Numbered from the stretch's first letter, positions 37,788-47,737 are shown. The stretch is 64,000 nt of DNA from Mesorhizobium sp. B4-1-4 (GCF_006439395.2 NZ_CP083950.1:1736001-1800000); one strand, 5' to 3'. Translations and numbers: made by a program. Notes: generated by a model not told the origin, from the letters alone.

Positions 37788-38195
37788 ATGTTGAACTCGC
37801 ATGAGGATTCGAAGAGGCAGGATTACGTGACGATCGGTTTGACTGCCACGAAACAAGTGGCGCGGATGCAAAACGGCGGCGGTGACGGCAATGAGGCCGG
37901 CCGCGGGACGGCGGTCATCACGCGCACCAAAACCAAGACCAAGAAGCCCAGCCTCTACCGGGTCCTCATCCTCAACGATGACTACACTCCGATGGAGTTC
38001 GTGGTTCACGTGCTGGAGCGTTTTTTCCAGAAGGACCGCGAAGCCGCCACACGCATCATGCTTCATGTTCACAATCATGGAGTGGGCGAGTGCGGGGTCT
38101 ATACATTCGAGGTGGCCGAGACCAAAGTGTCTCAGGTCATGGATTTCGCCCGACAGAATCAGCATCCGCTGCAATGCGTGATGGAGAAGAAGTGA
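37788..38195 (+). CDS. clpS: ATP-dependent Clp protease adaptor ClpS
   Basis: Delivers N-degron substrates to ClpAP. The conserved core is at residues 55-130: [20 protein letters not shown], the [13 protein letters not shown] helix-turn and [11 protein letters not shown]. The N-terminal extension is variable, so the start is uncertain: ATG 37788, GTG 37827 (after GGCAGGA) and ATG 37866 are all in frame. It is directly upstream of clpA with a six-base gap, the usual arrangement. Confidence 0.92.
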
Positions 38196-38201
38196 GGTAA
38201 C

Positions 38202-40670
38202 ATGCCGGCTTTCTCCCAAGGCCTGGAAAAGGCGCTTCACCAGGCGCTGACGCTCGCCAATGAGCGGCACCATGAATATGCAACCCTTGAACATCTGCTG
38301 CTCGCGTTGATCGACGACACGGAGGCCGCCGCCGTCATGCGCGCCTGCAACGTCGATCTCGACGAGCTGAAGCATACCGTTCTCACCTATATCGACACCG
38401 AGCTCGACAACCTCGTCACCGGTTACGACGAGGATTCCAAGCCGACGGCCGGCTTCCAGCGTGTCATCCAGCGCGCTGTGATCCATGTGCAGTCGTCGGG
38501 CCGCGAGGAGGTGTCGGGCGCCAACGTGCTCGTCGCCATCTTCGCCGAGCGCGAGAGCCATGCCGCCTATTTCCTGCAGGAACAGCAGATGACCCGCTAC
38601 GACGCGGTCAACTATATCTCGCACGGCATCGCCAAGCGTCCGGGCGCATCGGAGACGCGCTCGCCGCGTGGCGCCGATGACGAGCAGGGCGGCCAGAATG
38701 GCGCCGAGCCGCAGGAGGAAGGCGGCAAGAAGAAACAGCAGCAGGATGCGCTGACGGCTTATTGCGTCAATCTCAACAACAAGGCCAAGGCCGGCAAGAT
38801 CGATCCGCTGATCGGGCGCGAGTCGGAGATCAACCGCACCATCCAGGTGCTGTGCCGCCGCTCGAAGAACAACCCGCTCTACGTCGGCGATCCCGGCGTC
38901 GGCAAGACGGCGATCGCCGAGGGGCTGGCCAAGCGCATCGTCGAGGGCGACGTCCCCGAAGTGCTGCACAACGCCACCATCTTCGCGCTCGACATGGGCA
39001 CGCTGCTGGCCGGCACGCGCTATCGCGGCGATTTCGAGGAACGGCTGAAGCAGGTCGTCAAGGAACTCGAGGATTATCCGGGCGCGGTGCTGTTCATCGA
39101 CGAAATCCACACCGTGATCGGTGCGGGCGCAACGTCGGGCGGCGCCATGGACGCTTCGAACCTGTTGAAGCCGGCCCTGTCGTCGGGTGCGATCCGTTGC
39201 ATCGGCTCGACCACCTACAAGGAGTTCCGCCAGTTCTTCGAGAAGGACCGCGCTTTGGTGCGGCGCTTCCAGAAGATCGACGTCAACGAGCCGACCGTCG
39301 AGGACGCCATCGAGATCATGAAGGGCCTCAAGCCCTATTTCGAGGAATTCCATAAGGTTCGCTACACCAGCGAAGCAATCAAGGCCTCGGTGGAACTGTC
39401 GGCGCGCTACATCAACGACCGCAAGCTGCCGGACAAGGCGATCGACGTGATCGACGAGACCGGGGCCTCGCAGATGCTGGTGCCGGAAGCCAAGCGCAAG
39501 AAGACCATCGGCATCAAGGAGATCGAAGCCACCATCGCGACCATGGCGCGCATCCCGCCGAAAACGGTTTCGGCCGACGACGAGAAGGTGCTGCAGGGCC
39601 TCGATATCGAGCTGAAGCGCGTCGTCTACGGCCAGGATACCGCTATCACCGCGCTCACCTCGGCGATCAAGCTGGCGCGGGCCGGCCTGCGGGAACCGGA
39701 AAAGCCCATCGGCTCCTACCTGTTCTCGGGCCCGACCGGCGTCGGCAAGACCGAGGTCGCCAAGCAGTTGGCTGCTTCGCTTGGCGTGGAGCTGATCCGC
39801 TTTGACATGTCGGAATACATGGAACGCCACACCGTTTCCCGGCTGATCGGCGCGCCTCCCGGCTATGTCGGCTTCGACCAGGGCGGTCTGTTGACCGATG
39901 GTGTCGACCAGCATCCGCATTGCGTGCTGCTGCTGGACGAAGTGGAAAAGGCACATCCGGACCTGTTCAACATCCTGTTGCAGGTCATGGACCACGGCAA
40001 GCTGACGGACCACAACGGCAAGCAGATCGACTTCCGCAACGTGATCCTGATCATGACTACCAATGCGGGTGCGTCGGATGCGCAGCGCGCGGCGATCGGC
40101 TTCGGTTCGACCAAGCGCGAAGGCGACGATGTCGAGGCGATCAACCGGTTGTTCACGCCGGAGTTCCGCAACCGCCTCGATGCGATCATCCCGTTCGGCT
40201 CGCTGCCGGTGCCGGTCATCCATCAGGTGGTGCAGAAGTTCGTCATGCAGCTCGAAGCCCAGCTCTCCGAGCGTGGCGTCACCTTCGACCTGTCGCCGGA
40301 TGCGATCGCCTGGCTCGCCGACAAGGGCTATGACGAGCGCATGGGGGCACGGCCGCTCGGCCGCGTGATCCAGGAGCACATCAAGAAGCCGTTGGCCGAC
40401 GAGGTGCTGTTCGGCAAGCTGAAGAAGGGCGGCACGGTGCGTGTCACCGTCGAGAAGAAGGAAACCGGCGAGACCGGCCTGAAGCTCGAATCGCTGGCCG
40501 ACGAAGCGCCGGTGAAGCCTAAGAAGGAAGAGCCGGAAGACGCGCCGAAGCCGCGCAAGGCGGTGGCCAAGAAGCCTGCCGCAAAAAAGGTAGTGGCGCA
40601 GAAGCCGGAGCCCAAGGGCAAGGATGGCGGCAAGCGCAGCCTGGTACCGCAACTGCCCCGCAAGGGCTGA
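38202..40670 (+). CDS. clpA: ATP-dependent Clp protease ATP-binding subunit ClpA
   Basis: Hsp100 unfoldase that feeds ClpP. An N-terminal Clp domain (residues 1-145) binds ClpS. The first AAA+ module has Walker [10 protein letters not shown] near residue 228 and the second GPTGVGKTE near 509. Sensor and arginine-finger regions ([11 protein letters not shown]) follow. After about residue 760 there is a Lys/Pro/Ala-rich tail ([20 protein letters not shown]) that is absent from E. coli ClpA (758 residues) and brings the total to 822. Confidence 0.97.
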   Translation: MPAFSQGLEKALHQALTLANERHHEYATLEHLLLALIDDTEAAAVMRACNVDLDELKHTVLTYIDTELDNLVTGYDEDSKPTAGFQRVIQRAVIHVQSSGREEVSGANVLVAIFAERESHAAYFLQEQQMTRYDAVNYISHGIAKRPGASETRSPRGADDEQGGQNGAEPQEEGGKKKQQQDALTAYCVNLNNKAKAGKIDPLIGRESEINRTIQVLCRRSKNNPLYVGDPGVGKTAIAEGLAKRIVEGDVPEVLHNATIFALDMGTLLAGTRYRGDFEERLKQVVKELEDYPGAVLFIDEIHTVIGAGATSGGAMDASNLLKPALSSGAIRCIGSTTYKEFRQFFEKDRALVRRFQKIDVNEPTVEDAIEIMKGLKPYFEEFHKVRYTSEAIKASVELSARYINDRKLPDKAIDVIDETGASQMLVPEAKRKKTIGIKEIEATIATMARIPPKTVSADDEKVLQGLDIELKRVVYGQDTAITALTSAIKLARAGLREPEKPIGSYLFSGPTGVGKTEVAKQLAASLGVELIRFDMSEYMERHTVSRLIGAPPGYVGFDQGGLLTDGVDQHPHCVLLLDEVEKAHPDLFNILLQVMDHGKLTDHNGKQIDFRNVILIMTTNAGASDAQRAAIGFGSTKREGDDVEAINRLFTPEFRNRLDAIIPFGSLPVPVIHQVVQKFVMQLEAQLSERGVTFDLSPDAIAWLADKGYDERMGARPLGRVIQEHIKKPLADEVLFGKLKKGGTVRVTVEKKETGETGLKLESLADEAPVKPKKEEPEDAPKPRKAVAKKPAAKKVVAQKPEPKGKDGGKRSLVPQLPRKG

Positions 40671-40689
40671 CAGCTCTTGCTCCAGTATG

Positions 40690-40717
40690 AAAAAAGCCCC
40701 GGAGACGGGGCTTTTTT
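40690..40717. terminator. Rho-independent terminator after clpA, usable on both strands
   Basis: AAAAAAGCCCC (40690-40700), a GGAGAC loop, then GGGGCTTTTTT (40707-40717). The A-run and T-run flank the stem symmetrically, so it can terminate clpA on the plus strand and the convergent HIT gene on the minus strand. Confidence 0.93.
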
Positions 40718-40755
40718 GCGCCACAGTCATCATGCGAAGCCGGCGAACAGACGCC

Positions 40756-41187
40756 TCAGCTTGCGAGTGCGGCACGGATCTTGCCGGCATTCTCGGCCAG
40801 CACTTCCGGCTTCTCGATCTGTCCGGAATGCGGTTTGAGCGGCACGCCCTCGAAGCGCGGAACCACATGGACATGCAGGTGGTAGACGGTTTGTCCGGAG
40901 GCCGGCTCGTTGAACTGCATGAGGGTGACGCCGTCGGCGTTGAAGGCCTTTTTCACGGCCACCGCCACTTTCTGCACGACGGCAAACAATGGGCCGAAGG
41001 TCGCCGGGTCGGCGTCGAGGATGTTGCGCGACGGTGCCTTTGGCACCACCAGCGTATGCCCCGGTCCTTGCGGCATCACATCCATGAAGACCATGACCGC
41101 ATCGTCTTCGTAAACGCGATACGAGGGAATTTCGCCACGCAGGATCTTTGCGAAGATGTTGTCGGTGTCATAGGCGGTTTCAGCCAT
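40756..41187 (-). CDS. HIT-family (HinT-like) nucleotide hydrolase
   Basis: A 143-residue histidine-triad protein. The triad HLHVHVVPR lies near residues 102-110, and the N-terminal NIFAKILRGEIP and GHTLVVPK segments are typical of HinT/Hit-like AMP-lysine hydrolases. ATG 41187 follows GGAG and fits the family; the frame is open 20 codons further upstream. It is convergent with clpA and probably monocistronic. Confidence 0.92.
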   Translation of the reverse strand: MAETAYDTDNIFAKILRGEIPSYRVYEDDAVMVFMDVMPQGPGHTLVVPKAPSRNILDADPATFGPLFAVVQKVAVAVKKAFNADGVTLMQFNEPASGQTVYHLHVHVVPRFEGVPLKPHSGQIEKPEVLAENAGKIRAALAS

Positions 41188-41313
41188 GGCGAATGCTCCA
41201 GATTGTGCCTCGCCGTCCCGTGTAGCGAAGCTCTTCGGGAGCGGCAAGACGATGACGGGCGATCAGGCGAGATCGACCATCCGGATTGGACAGGTGCGTG
41301 ATGGAAACGCCTG

Positions 41314-42528
41314 CTATTCCTCGAGATCCTTGCGGAATGGGGTATGCTCTTCCAGATATTCGCCCATCCGCTCCACCTCGCGCCTTTCGCGCCTGAGGTA
41401 GTCGGCGACCGCGTTGCGTAAGCCAGGGTGCGAAATGTAATGGGCCGAATGCATGGTCACCGGCCGGTAGCCGCGTGCCAGCTTGTGCTCCCCTTGCGCG
41501 CCCGCCTCGACCACCTTCAGCTTGCGTTCGATGGCGAAGTCGATGGCCTGGTGGTAACAGACTTCGAAATGCAGGAAAGGGTGATCCTCGATGCAGCCCC
41601 AGTTGCGGCCGTAGAGCGCGTCGGAGCCGATGAAATTGATGGCTCCGGCAATGTAGCGCCCGTTGCGCCTGGCCATCACCAGCAGGATGTCGTCCGCCAT
41701 GCGTTCGCCGATCAGCGAAAAGAACTGGCGGTTCAGATAGGGGCGGCCCCATTTGCGGCTGCCGGTGTCCATGTAGAAGGTAAAGAAGTCGTCCCAGGCC
41801 TTTTCGGTCAGATCCTTGCCGGTCAGCCAGTCGATTGAGATACCGTCGGCAAGCGCCTCGCGCCGTTCCTTCTTCATTGCCTTGCGCTTGCGCGAAGCCA
41901 GCGTGGCGAGGAAGTCGTCATATGTCGAAAAGCCTTCGTTGAAGAAGTGGAACTGCTGGTCGGTGCGATGCAGGAAGCCCGCGGCCTCGAGCGTCGCGAC
42001 GTCGTTCTCCTGCGCGAAGGTGACATGCGCCGAGGACACGCCGAGCTTGTCGGTCACCATTTTGAGACCGGCCGCAAGACCAGCCTTCACCGCATCCTGA
42101 TCCTCGCCCTTGCTGACCAGCAGGCGAGGGCCGGTGACGGGCGTGAATGGCACGGCGCACTGCAGTTTCGGGTAATAGCGGCCGCCGGCCCGCTCGAAGG
42201 CATCCGACCAGCCGTGGTCGAACACATATTCGCCCTGGCTGTGCGATTTCAAATAGCAGGGGACTGCGCCCAGCAGCCTGCCTTGTGCATTTTCGAGCCG
42301 CAGGTGATGTCCTTGCCAGCCGGTGCGCCTGACAGCGCAACCGGAATCCTCAAGCGCGCTCAAAAAAGCAAATGAAACGAGGGGATTGTAGCCGCTTTCT
42401 GCATTATTGCGCGACGTGCCGACAAAGCCATCCCATTCATCGCAAGTGAAGGCACCGATACCAGCGGCGATGCGGATTGAAAACTCCGCGTTCGCTGTTT
42501 GCCCGTCGCCGTCATCGCCCTGATCCAT
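41314..42528 (-). CDS. FemAB-like GNAT acyltransferase (peptidogalycan-type, DUF482)
   Basis: A 404-residue soluble protein with two GNAT-like halves. Conserved family elements are GYNPLVSFAFLSALEDSG near the start, FDHGWSDAFERAGGRYYPKL near 100, SRKRKAMKKERREAL near 215, and GAINFIGSDALYGRNWG near 290. The family is annotated as peptidogalycan biosynthesis or FemAB-like and is widespread in proteobacteria, but a substrate is not established. ATG 42528 begins with an acidic 14-residue leader that may not be universal. Confidence 0.85.
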   Translation of the reverse strand: MDQGDDGDGQTANAEFSIRIAAGIGAFTCDEWDGFVGTSRNNAESGYNPLVSFAFLSALEDSGCAVRRTGWQGHHLRLENAQGRLLGAVPCYLKSHSQGEYVFDHGWSDAFERAGGRYYPKLQCAVPFTPVTGPRLLVSKGEDQDAVKAGLAAGLKMVTDKLGVSSAHVTFAQENDVATLEAAGFLHRTDQQFHFFNEGFSTYDDFLATLASRKRKAMKKERREALADGISIDWLTGKDLTEKAWDDFFTFYMDTGSRKWGRPYLNRQFFSLIGERMADDILLVMARRNGRYIAGAINFIGSDALYGRNWGCIEDHPFLHFEVCYHQAIDFAIERKLKVVEAGAQGEHKLARGYRPVTMHSAHYISHPGLRNAVADYLRRERREVERMGEYLEEHTPFRKDLEE

Positions 42529-42583
42529 GCGGCTTATTTAAGCTCCATCCGGGCCGCTACAAGTCACGTTTGAGTCACCTCGT

Positions 42584-43312
42584 TCAGGCGATCTCGACGA
42601 GGTCGGGTTCGAACCCTTCGAATGTCATCTGATCCGCATATTTGAAGGTCAGGTCGACCGCGGGCTGATCATGCACTGTCCAGGTGATAACTGGCATTTT
42701 GAGTTTTTCACGCACGAAACTGACAAACGGGTTCGGCAGGTCGCCGGCGGCATACGACGTGAAGGAGAGCTCATGCGCCAGCATGGCGAAATGCGCTTCG
42801 ATCAGCTTGAGGTCCCTGCCGTAGGCCGTCAATCCAGCGGGAAGGCCAGGCGCGTGCTTTGGGAAATCGCGGATCAGCCAATGATCGAACGACATGATCG
42901 CCGCCTTGCCCGTGTAGCGCTTGAGCATCTTGCCGACTCGCGCCACCAGGCCTTCGTCCCGACCGGGAATCCCTTTCAGTTCGACGACAATGGGCACGCG
43001 ACCATCGACGAGGTCGAGCGCTTCCTGCAGCGTCGGCACGTGATCGGCCGTGCCCCCAACCTTGAGCGCGGTCAGTTCAGCCGCGCTGCGTTGCCAGACG
43101 AAGCCATCCTGTCCGGTCAGCCTTTTCAGGTCGTCATCATGGATGATGATGGGAACGCCGTCCGACGACAGATGCACGTCGCATTCGATGGCATAGCCAC
43201 GTTCGGCCGCGGCTGCGAAGGCGGAAAGCGTGTTTTCCCAGCGCGTCTTGTTCATGTCGTGAAAGCCGCGATGGGCAACGGGCCGGGCGATCAGCCAGGA
43301 GAGGTCGGTCAT
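42584..43312 (-). CDS. Glycerophosphodiester phosphodiesterase family protein
   Basis: A 242-residue cytoplasmic GDPD. The catalytic AHRGFH (residues 13-18) and ENTLSAFAAAAERGY...ECDVHLSSDG region provide the acid-base histidines and metal ligands; HDDDLKRLTG follows. The TIM-barrel ends in VITWTVHDQPAV. It would hydrolyse glycerophosphodiesters to glycerol 3-phosphate and an alcohol. ATG 43312 follows GAAGG and lies 13 bases after the RidA stop, so the two are likely cotranscribed. Confidence 0.9.
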   Translation of the reverse strand: MTDLSWLIARPVAHRGFHDMNKTRWENTLSAFAAAAERGYAIECDVHLSSDGVPIIIHDDDLKRLTGQDGFVWQRSAAELTALKVGGTADHVPTLQEALDLVDGRVPIVVELKGIPGRDEGLVARVGKMLKRYTGKAAIMSFDHWLIRDFPKHAPGLPAGLTAYGRDLKLIEAHFAMLAHELSFTSYAAGDLPNPFVSFVREKLKMPVITWTVHDQPAVDLTFKYADQMTFEGFEPDLVEIA

Positions 43313-43325
43313 GTCAGGCCTTCGC

Positions 43326-43790
43326 TCACTCGACTTCGAAGATTGCTTCGATTTCCACCGCGGCGTTAAGCGGCAGCGAGGCGGTGCCGACAGCGGAGCG
43401 GGCATGCTTGCCGCGCTCGCCAAGGGCGGCGACCAGGAAATCGGAGGCGCCGTTGGCAACCAGATGCTGCTCGACAAAGTCAGCGGCGGAGGCGACGAAG
43501 ACGGTGATCTTCACCAGCCTGCGGATCTTCTCAAGATCACCGAGGGCGGCCTTGGCCTGGGCCAGAATGTTGATCGCGCAGTATTTTGCCGCGTCCTTGC
43601 CGGTAGCGGTGTCGACGTCGCGGCCGAGCAGCCCGGTCGCCTGCAGCTTGCCGTCCTTGAGCGGCAACTGTCCGGCGGTGAACAGCAGGTGGCCGGTCCT
43701 GCAATAGGGCACGTAGTTGGCCGCGGGCGCGGCCGCGACAGGAAGCGTCACGCCGAGATCGCTTAGCCGCTTTTCGATTGTTTCACTCAT
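43326..43790 (-). CDS. RidA/YjgF-family protein (long, YjgH-like subgroup)
   Basis: A 154-residue member of the RidA superfamily. RidA proper hydrolyses reactive enamines and imines from amino-acid metabolism. Conserved positions include LLFTAGQLPLKDGKL, NILAQAKAALGDLEKI, VKITVFVAS and the C-terminal EIEAIFEV. The longer N-terminus and the sequence after LPL place it outside canonical RidA (about 128 residues), so its activity may differ. It heads a two-gene unit with the GDPD gene. Confidence 0.88.
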   Translation of the reverse strand: MSETIEKRLSDLGVTLPVAAAPAANYVPYCRTGHLLFTAGQLPLKDGKLQATGLLGRDVDTATGKDAAKYCAINILAQAKAALGDLEKIRRLVKITVFVASAADFVEQHLVANGASDFLVAALGERGKHARSAVGTASLPLNAAVEIEAIFEVE

Positions 43791-43928
43791 TGCTTTTCCC
43801 TATTGCTGGAAGGCGCCGCGCTGGCCGGGCCGAAATTGCTATTTTTGCCTCGCTTCCGCCACGACTTTTTTTAAGCTGGACCATCTTTCCCTGCGGCCTG
43901 CCACCAGCCGCGACGATCGGAGTACCCC

Positions 43929-44759
43929 ATGCGCGCAACGCGCCTCGCATTCAACGCCGTTTTTTTGTCGGCGGTCTTCTCGATGGGCCCCGCCTTTGCC
44001 GTGCCGGCGTTGCAGGCGCACCGCGCCGTGTACGACCTTACCCTCAACAAGGCCTCAGACCGCTCCGGCATTACAGGCATATCCGGGCGCATGGTCTATG
44101 AATTCAACGGTTCGGCTTGCGAAGGCTATACGGTTAAATTCCGTTTCGTCACCCAGATCGTCACCAACGACAACACCAGACTGACCGACCAGCAGACGAC
44201 GACGTTCGAGGACGCCGAAGGCAAGACTTTTTCGTTCGTGACCAAATCCTTTGTCGACCAGAATCTCGACAAGGAGGTCAAGGGTATGGCCACGAAAAAT
44301 GCCAAGGGGTTGAAAGTCGTTATCGACAAGCCCGAGAAGAACAGCCTGGAGCTAGCCACCACCCAGTTTCCGACCCAGCATCTGGTCGAACTGATCGGCA
44401 AGGCCGAGAAGGGCGAAAACTTCTACCAGACAAACCTGTTCGACGGTTCGGAAGATGCCAACAAGGTGATGACGACCACCGTCGTCGTCGGCAAGAAGAC
44501 CGACGCCGACAAGGCCGATCCCGAGGCGCCGGCGCTGGCGAAGCTCGCCACCGACAAATACTGGCCGGTCGACATCGCCTATTTCGACGACAGCGCCCAG
44601 AACGGCGAAGAGGTGCCGGAATACCGGATCAGCTTCAAGCTGCACGAAAACGGCATCACCCGCGATCTCGTCATGGATTATGGCGATTTCTCGATGACCG
44701 GCAAACTGGTCAACCTGTCGCTGTTCGACCAGACAAAGCCCTGCCCGGTGTCGAAGTAG
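43929..44759 (+). CDS. eipB: Cell-envelope integrity protein EipB (DUF1849)
   Basis: Periplasmic beta-spiral protein required for envelope integrity in Brucella. A signal peptide covers about residues 1-25 (hydrophobic FNAVFLSAVFSMGPAFA). The mature protein opens LQAHRAVYDLTLNKAS, and two cysteines, C64 in SACEGYT and C272 in KPCPVSK, match the conserved disulfide that stabilises the closed spiral. The 276-residue length is normal. It is divergent from the RidA gene, with 138 bp between them. Confidence 0.93.
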   Translation: MRATRLAFNAVFLSAVFSMGPAFAVPALQAHRAVYDLTLNKASDRSGITGISGRMVYEFNGSACEGYTVKFRFVTQIVTNDNTRLTDQQTTTFEDAEGKTFSFVTKSFVDQNLDKEVKGMATKNAKGLKVVIDKPEKNSLELATTQFPTQHLVELIGKAEKGENFYQTNLFDGSEDANKVMTTTVVVGKKTDADKADPEAPALAKLATDKYWPVDIAYFDDSAQNGEEVPEYRISFKLHENGITRDLVMDYGDFSMTGKLVNLSLFDQTKPCPVSK

Positions 44760-44790
44760 CAGCGCAATTGAGCTGGCCGCGGCGGGCTTG

Positions 44791-45069
44791 ATGGCGGTCT
44801 ATGTCGATGCGGCGATCTGGAAGTGGGCCGGTCATCTCTGGTGCCACCTCCTGGCTGATGATACCGACGAGTTGCATCGCTTTGCCGCCGAGCTCGGCAT
44901 CAAGCGCTCGTCCTACCAGGGCCCGCCCAAGACATCGGCACCGCATTATGACATAACCGGCTTCGAGCGCGACCGGGCGGTGCGGCTCGGCGCCGTCGAA
45001 TGCAGCCGCGAGCAGATCGTCGCAATCTTCCGGCGCGTGCGTGTGGCCAACGGAAAGGCCAAGTCATGA
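44791..45069 (+). CDS. DUF4031-family protein
   Basis: A 92-residue soluble protein. MAVYVDAAIWKWAGHLWCHL at the start, then SSYQGPPKTSAPHYDIT, are the conserved parts of DUF4031, a family of unknown function that often sits near transporters or hydrolases. ATG 44791 directly follows an in-frame TTG. Its TGA overlaps the ATG of the LysE-family gene, suggesting cotranslation. Confidence 0.85.
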   Translation: MAVYVDAAIWKWAGHLWCHLLADDTDELHRFAAELGIKRSSYQGPPKTSAPHYDITGFERDRAVRLGAVECSREQIVAIFRRVRVANGKAKS

Positions 45070-45677
45070 CCCCAACGGCATTCCTGGCTTATTGCGCCGC
45101 GATTACGCTGGCCGCCGCGACGCCAGGTCCGGCGATGTTCGCGGTCATCACCAATGGTGTGTCGCGCGGTTTCCGTCGCGCCTTCATGGCCGGCGTCGGC
45201 GTCGCCGCCGGCGATGCCGTGCTGGTCACCCTCGCACTGCTCGGGCTGGTGGCGCTGGCCCAGACCTTCGAATGGGTCTTTCTTCTGCTGAAATATGCAG
45301 GCGCCGCCTATCTGATCTATCTCGGGATCCGGATGTGGCGTGCCGCAGCCGCGCAGCCGGATAAACCGCAGGTGGCTGAAGCAAGGTTGTCGCGATCGTT
45401 CCTGCTCGGCGCGTCCATTGCGCTCGGCAATCCAAAGGCGATCCTCTTTCACGCCTCGATCATGCCGCTGATCCTCAACCTCGATACGATGACCTTTTTC
45501 GATGGCCTGCTCGTGGTGGCCGTCGTCATCAGCGTCAATGTCGTTACCATGGGGATCTATGCCGCCCTGGCGGGCCGAGCATCGGGCTGGTTCACGACGC
45601 CCAGGCGCATGCGGCTGATGAACAGGTTCGCCGGCAGCGCCATGATCGGTACCGGAGCGCTGATTGCCGCACGCTGA
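45066..45677 (+). CDS. LysE/RhtB-family amino-acid exporter
   Basis: A 203-residue inner-membrane protein with about six hydrophobic segments. The family signature AAATPGPAMFAVITNG (residues 16-31) is present, as is the GASIALGNPKAILFHAS segment in the middle. It probably exports amino acids or homoserine-lactone-like compounds; the substrate cannot be told from sequence. ATG 45066 overlaps the DUF4031 stop. Confidence 0.92.
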   Translation: MTPTAFLAYCAAITLAAATPGPAMFAVITNGVSRGFRRAFMAGVGVAAGDAVLVTLALLGLVALAQTFEWVFLLLKYAGAAYLIYLGIRMWRAAAAQPDKPQVAEARLSRSFLLGASIALGNPKAILFHASIMPLILNLDTMTFFDGLLVVAVVISVNVVTMGIYAALAGRASGWFTTPRRMRLMNRFAGSAMIGTGALIAAR

Positions 45678-45697
45678 GCGCTGAGGCGCCACAACGC

Positions 45698-45855
45698 TTG
45701 CGTTTGTCGCGCTTCCCCTCTATATGCCCGCTCATTCCACACACGGACTTTGGTGTCTGCCCGGGAGAAATCCGGCTGAAACCTCCGGTGGCGTTCGAGG
45801 ACTGAGGTCCAAAAATGCCTGTGTCCGTGGAGGCTAACCGGAAAGGAAAATGAGA
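45698..45855 (+). promoter_or_regulatory. rpsB promoter and structured 5' leader
   Basis: A candidate promoter: TTGCGT (45698-45703), a 17-base spacer and TATATG (45721-45726). The implied leader of about 120 bases is rich in possible pairing: CACGGAC (45742-45748) is complementary to GTCCGTG (45823-45829), and CCTCCGGT (from 45782) could pair with the GGAGG/ACCGGA stretch (45829-45841) just before the ribosome site. Bacterial rpsB-tsf operons are often autoregulated by S2 through the leader, so this may be a translational operator. Confidence 0.6.
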
Positions 45856-46638
45856 ATGGCACTGCCTGATTTCAGCATGCGCCAGCTTTTGGAAGCTGGC
45901 ATTCACTTCGGCCACCAGACCCATCGCTGGAACCCGAAGATGGCGCCCTACATTTATGGCGCCCGCAACAACATCCACATCATCGACCTGTCGCAGACGG
46001 TGCCGTTGCTGCACCAGGCGCTTAAGCAGGTTTCGGACACCGTCGCCAAGGGCGGCCGCGTGCTGTTCGTCGGCACCAAGCGCCAGGCGTCTGATATCGT
46101 CGCCGATGCGGCGCAGCGTTCGGCACAGTACTATGTCAATTCGCGTTGGCTCGGCGGCATGCTGACCAACTGGAAGACGATCTCGAACTCGATCCAGCGC
46201 CTGCGCAAGCTCGACGAGATGCTTGCCGGCGAGGCGCAAGGGTTGACCAAGAAGGAACGCCTGAACCTCGATCGCGAGCGCGAGAAGCTCGACAAGGCGC
46301 TGGGCGGCATCAAGGACATGGGCTCGACGCCCGACCTGATGTTCGTGATCGACACCAACAAGGAAGCGATCGCCATTCTCGAGGCCAAGCGCCTCGGCAT
46401 TCCGGTCGTCGCGATCATCGATTCGAACTGCGACCCGGACAAGATCGACTTCCCGATCCCCGGCAATGACGACGCGGCCCGCGCCATCCAGCTTTATTGC
46501 GATCTGATCGCCAAGGCTGCGATCGACGGCATCGCCCGTCAGCAGGGCGCGCTCGGCGTCGACATCGGCGCTTCGGTTGAAGCCCCGGTCGAACCGGCGC
46601 TCGATCCGGCTCCGGCGTCGGAAGCTCCCAAAGCTTGA
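45856..46638 (+). CDS. rpsB: 30S ribosomal protein S2
   Basis: Binds the 16S rRNA of the small subunit near the platform and anchors S1. The start [20 protein letters not shown] and the [13 protein letters not shown] and [14 protein letters not shown] segments are universal S2 elements. An Ala/Pro/Glu-rich tail ([17 protein letters not shown]) extends it to 260 residues. ATG 45856 is preferred to ATG 45850 because AAAGGA (45842-45847) is correctly spaced from it. Confidence 0.98.
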   Translation: MALPDFSMRQLLEAGIHFGHQTHRWNPKMAPYIYGARNNIHIIDLSQTVPLLHQALKQVSDTVAKGGRVLFVGTKRQASDIVADAAQRSAQYYVNSRWLGGMLTNWKTISNSIQRLRKLDEMLAGEAQGLTKKERLNLDREREKLDKALGGIKDMGSTPDLMFVIDTNKEAIAILEAKRLGIPVVAIIDSNCDPDKIDFPIPGNDDAARAIQLYCDLIAKAAIDGIARQQGALGVDIGASVEAPVEPALDPAPASEAPKA

Positions 46639-46643
46639 TAGTC

Positions 46644-46720
46644 GAAGGCCGGTTGCGGCCTTCATCTTTCTCATATTTTGGCACGCTAAACAGACGCACC
46701 ATCGAATGCCGATGGTGCGT
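46644..46720 (+). terminator. Two perfect hairpins between rpsB and tsf
   Basis: GAAGGCCG (46644-46651) pairs with CGGCCTTC (46656-46663), followed by a T-rich tail ATCTTTCTCATATTTT, which looks like a rho-independent (partial) terminator. A second stem, ACGCACCATCG (46694-46704) with CGATGGTGCGT (46710-46720), has 11 exact pairs and a five-base loop and lies 27 bases before tsf. Together they could set the S2:EF-Ts ratio or mark a processing site. Confidence 0.7.
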
Positions 46721-46747
46721 CGGTGCATTTAAAACAAAGAGGCGACA

Positions 46748-47668
46748 ATGAGCATTTCGGCTGCACAGGTCAAAGAACTCCGCGACTTGACCGGCGCGGG
46801 CATGATGGACTGCAAGGCGGCGTTGAACGAGACCAACGGCAACATGGAAGAGGCCGTCGACTGGCTGCGCAAGAAGGGTATCTCCAAGGCCGACAAGAAG
46901 GCCGGCCGTACCGCTGCCGAAGGCCTGATCGGCGTCGACAATGGGGTGCGCGAGGCTGCGGTCGTCGAGGTCAATTCCGAGACCGACTTCGTTGCCCGCA
47001 ATGCCGCCTTCCAGGAAATCGTCGCCAACGTCGCCAAGGTGGCGCTTGCCTACGGCACGACCGAGGCGGTCGCGGCCGCCCAATATCCGGGTTCGGACAA
47101 GTCGGTCACCGACACGATCAAGGACGCGGTCGGCACCATCGGTGAGAACATGGGCTTCCGCCGCTCGGCCAAGCTCACCGTGCCGCATGGCGCGGTGGCG
47201 ACCTATGTGCACAACGCGGTTGCCGACGGCCTCGGCAAGCTCGGCGTGCTGGTCGCGATCGAGACCACCGGCAATGAGCACGCCGCCAACGCCTTTGGCC
47301 GTCAGGTCGCCATGCATGTCGCTGCCACCAACCCGATGGCGCTGACGGCAGAGCAGATCGATCCGGCCGCGGTGGAACGTGAAAAGGCGATCTTCTCCGA
47401 CCAGGCGCGCCAGTCGGGCAAGCCGGAGGCGATCATCGAGAAGATGGTCGAAGGCCGCCTGCGTAAGTTCTACGAGGAAGTCGTGCTCCTGAAGCAGGCC
47501 TTCGTGCTCAATCCCGACATCACCGTCGAGAAGGCGCTGAAGGATGCCGAGAAGGAAATCGGCGCCCCGGCCAAGATCACGGCCTATCTGCGCTTCGCGC
47601 TCGGCGAAGGCATCGAAAAGGAAGAGACGGATTTCGCGGCGGAAGTCGCGGCGGCGGTCAAGAAGTAA
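46748..47668 (+). CDS. tsf: Translation elongation factor Ts
   Basis: Guanine-nucleotide exchange factor for EF-Tu. The N-terminal UBA-like module has [20 protein letters not shown] and the following exchange motif [14 protein letters not shown]. The 306-residue length is normal for alphaproteobacteria. ATG 46748 follows AGAGGCGACA. It is the second gene of the rpsB block. Confidence 0.98.
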   Translation: MSISAAQVKELRDLTGAGMMDCKAALNETNGNMEEAVDWLRKKGISKADKKAGRTAAEGLIGVDNGVREAAVVEVNSETDFVARNAAFQEIVANVAKVALAYGTTEAVAAAQYPGSDKSVTDTIKDAVGTIGENMGFRRSAKLTVPHGAVATYVHNAVADGLGKLGVLVAIETTGNEHAANAFGRQVAMHVAATNPMALTAEQIDPAAVEREKAIFSDQARQSGKPEAIIEKMVEGRLRKFYEEVVLLKQAFVLNPDITVEKALKDAEKEIGAPAKITAYLRFALGEGIEKEETDFAAEVAAAVKK

Positions 47669-47701
47669 GCCGCTTACCGCCATATCCCGAAAGCGGTTTT
47701 C

Positions 47702-47737
47702 CGGCCTGGCGTCCGCAGGGATGTCAGGCCGATTTCT
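47702..47737 (+). terminator. Probable terminator after tsf
   Basis: CGGCCTG (47702-47708) pairs with CAGGCCG (47725-47731) over a 16-base loop and is followed by ATTTCTT. Just before it, CCCGAAAGCGGTTTTCC (from about 47684) resembles one arm of the dispersed rhizobial palindrome, so part of this gap may be a degraded repeat. Confidence 0.45.

Noticed and set aside
40500..40670. The Lys/Ala/Pro-rich end of clpA as a frameshift or fusion
   Set aside because: The frame is intact, and lysine-rich ClpA tails are acceptable variable extensions; no second domain is visible.
37749..40874. A 1041-codon open frame on the minus strand opposite clpS-clpA
   Set aside because: It is antisense to two certain genes. 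Its Arg/His/Asp/Leu-rich product is what the high-GC third-position bias of clpA produces in the complementary frame, and it has no recognisable domain.
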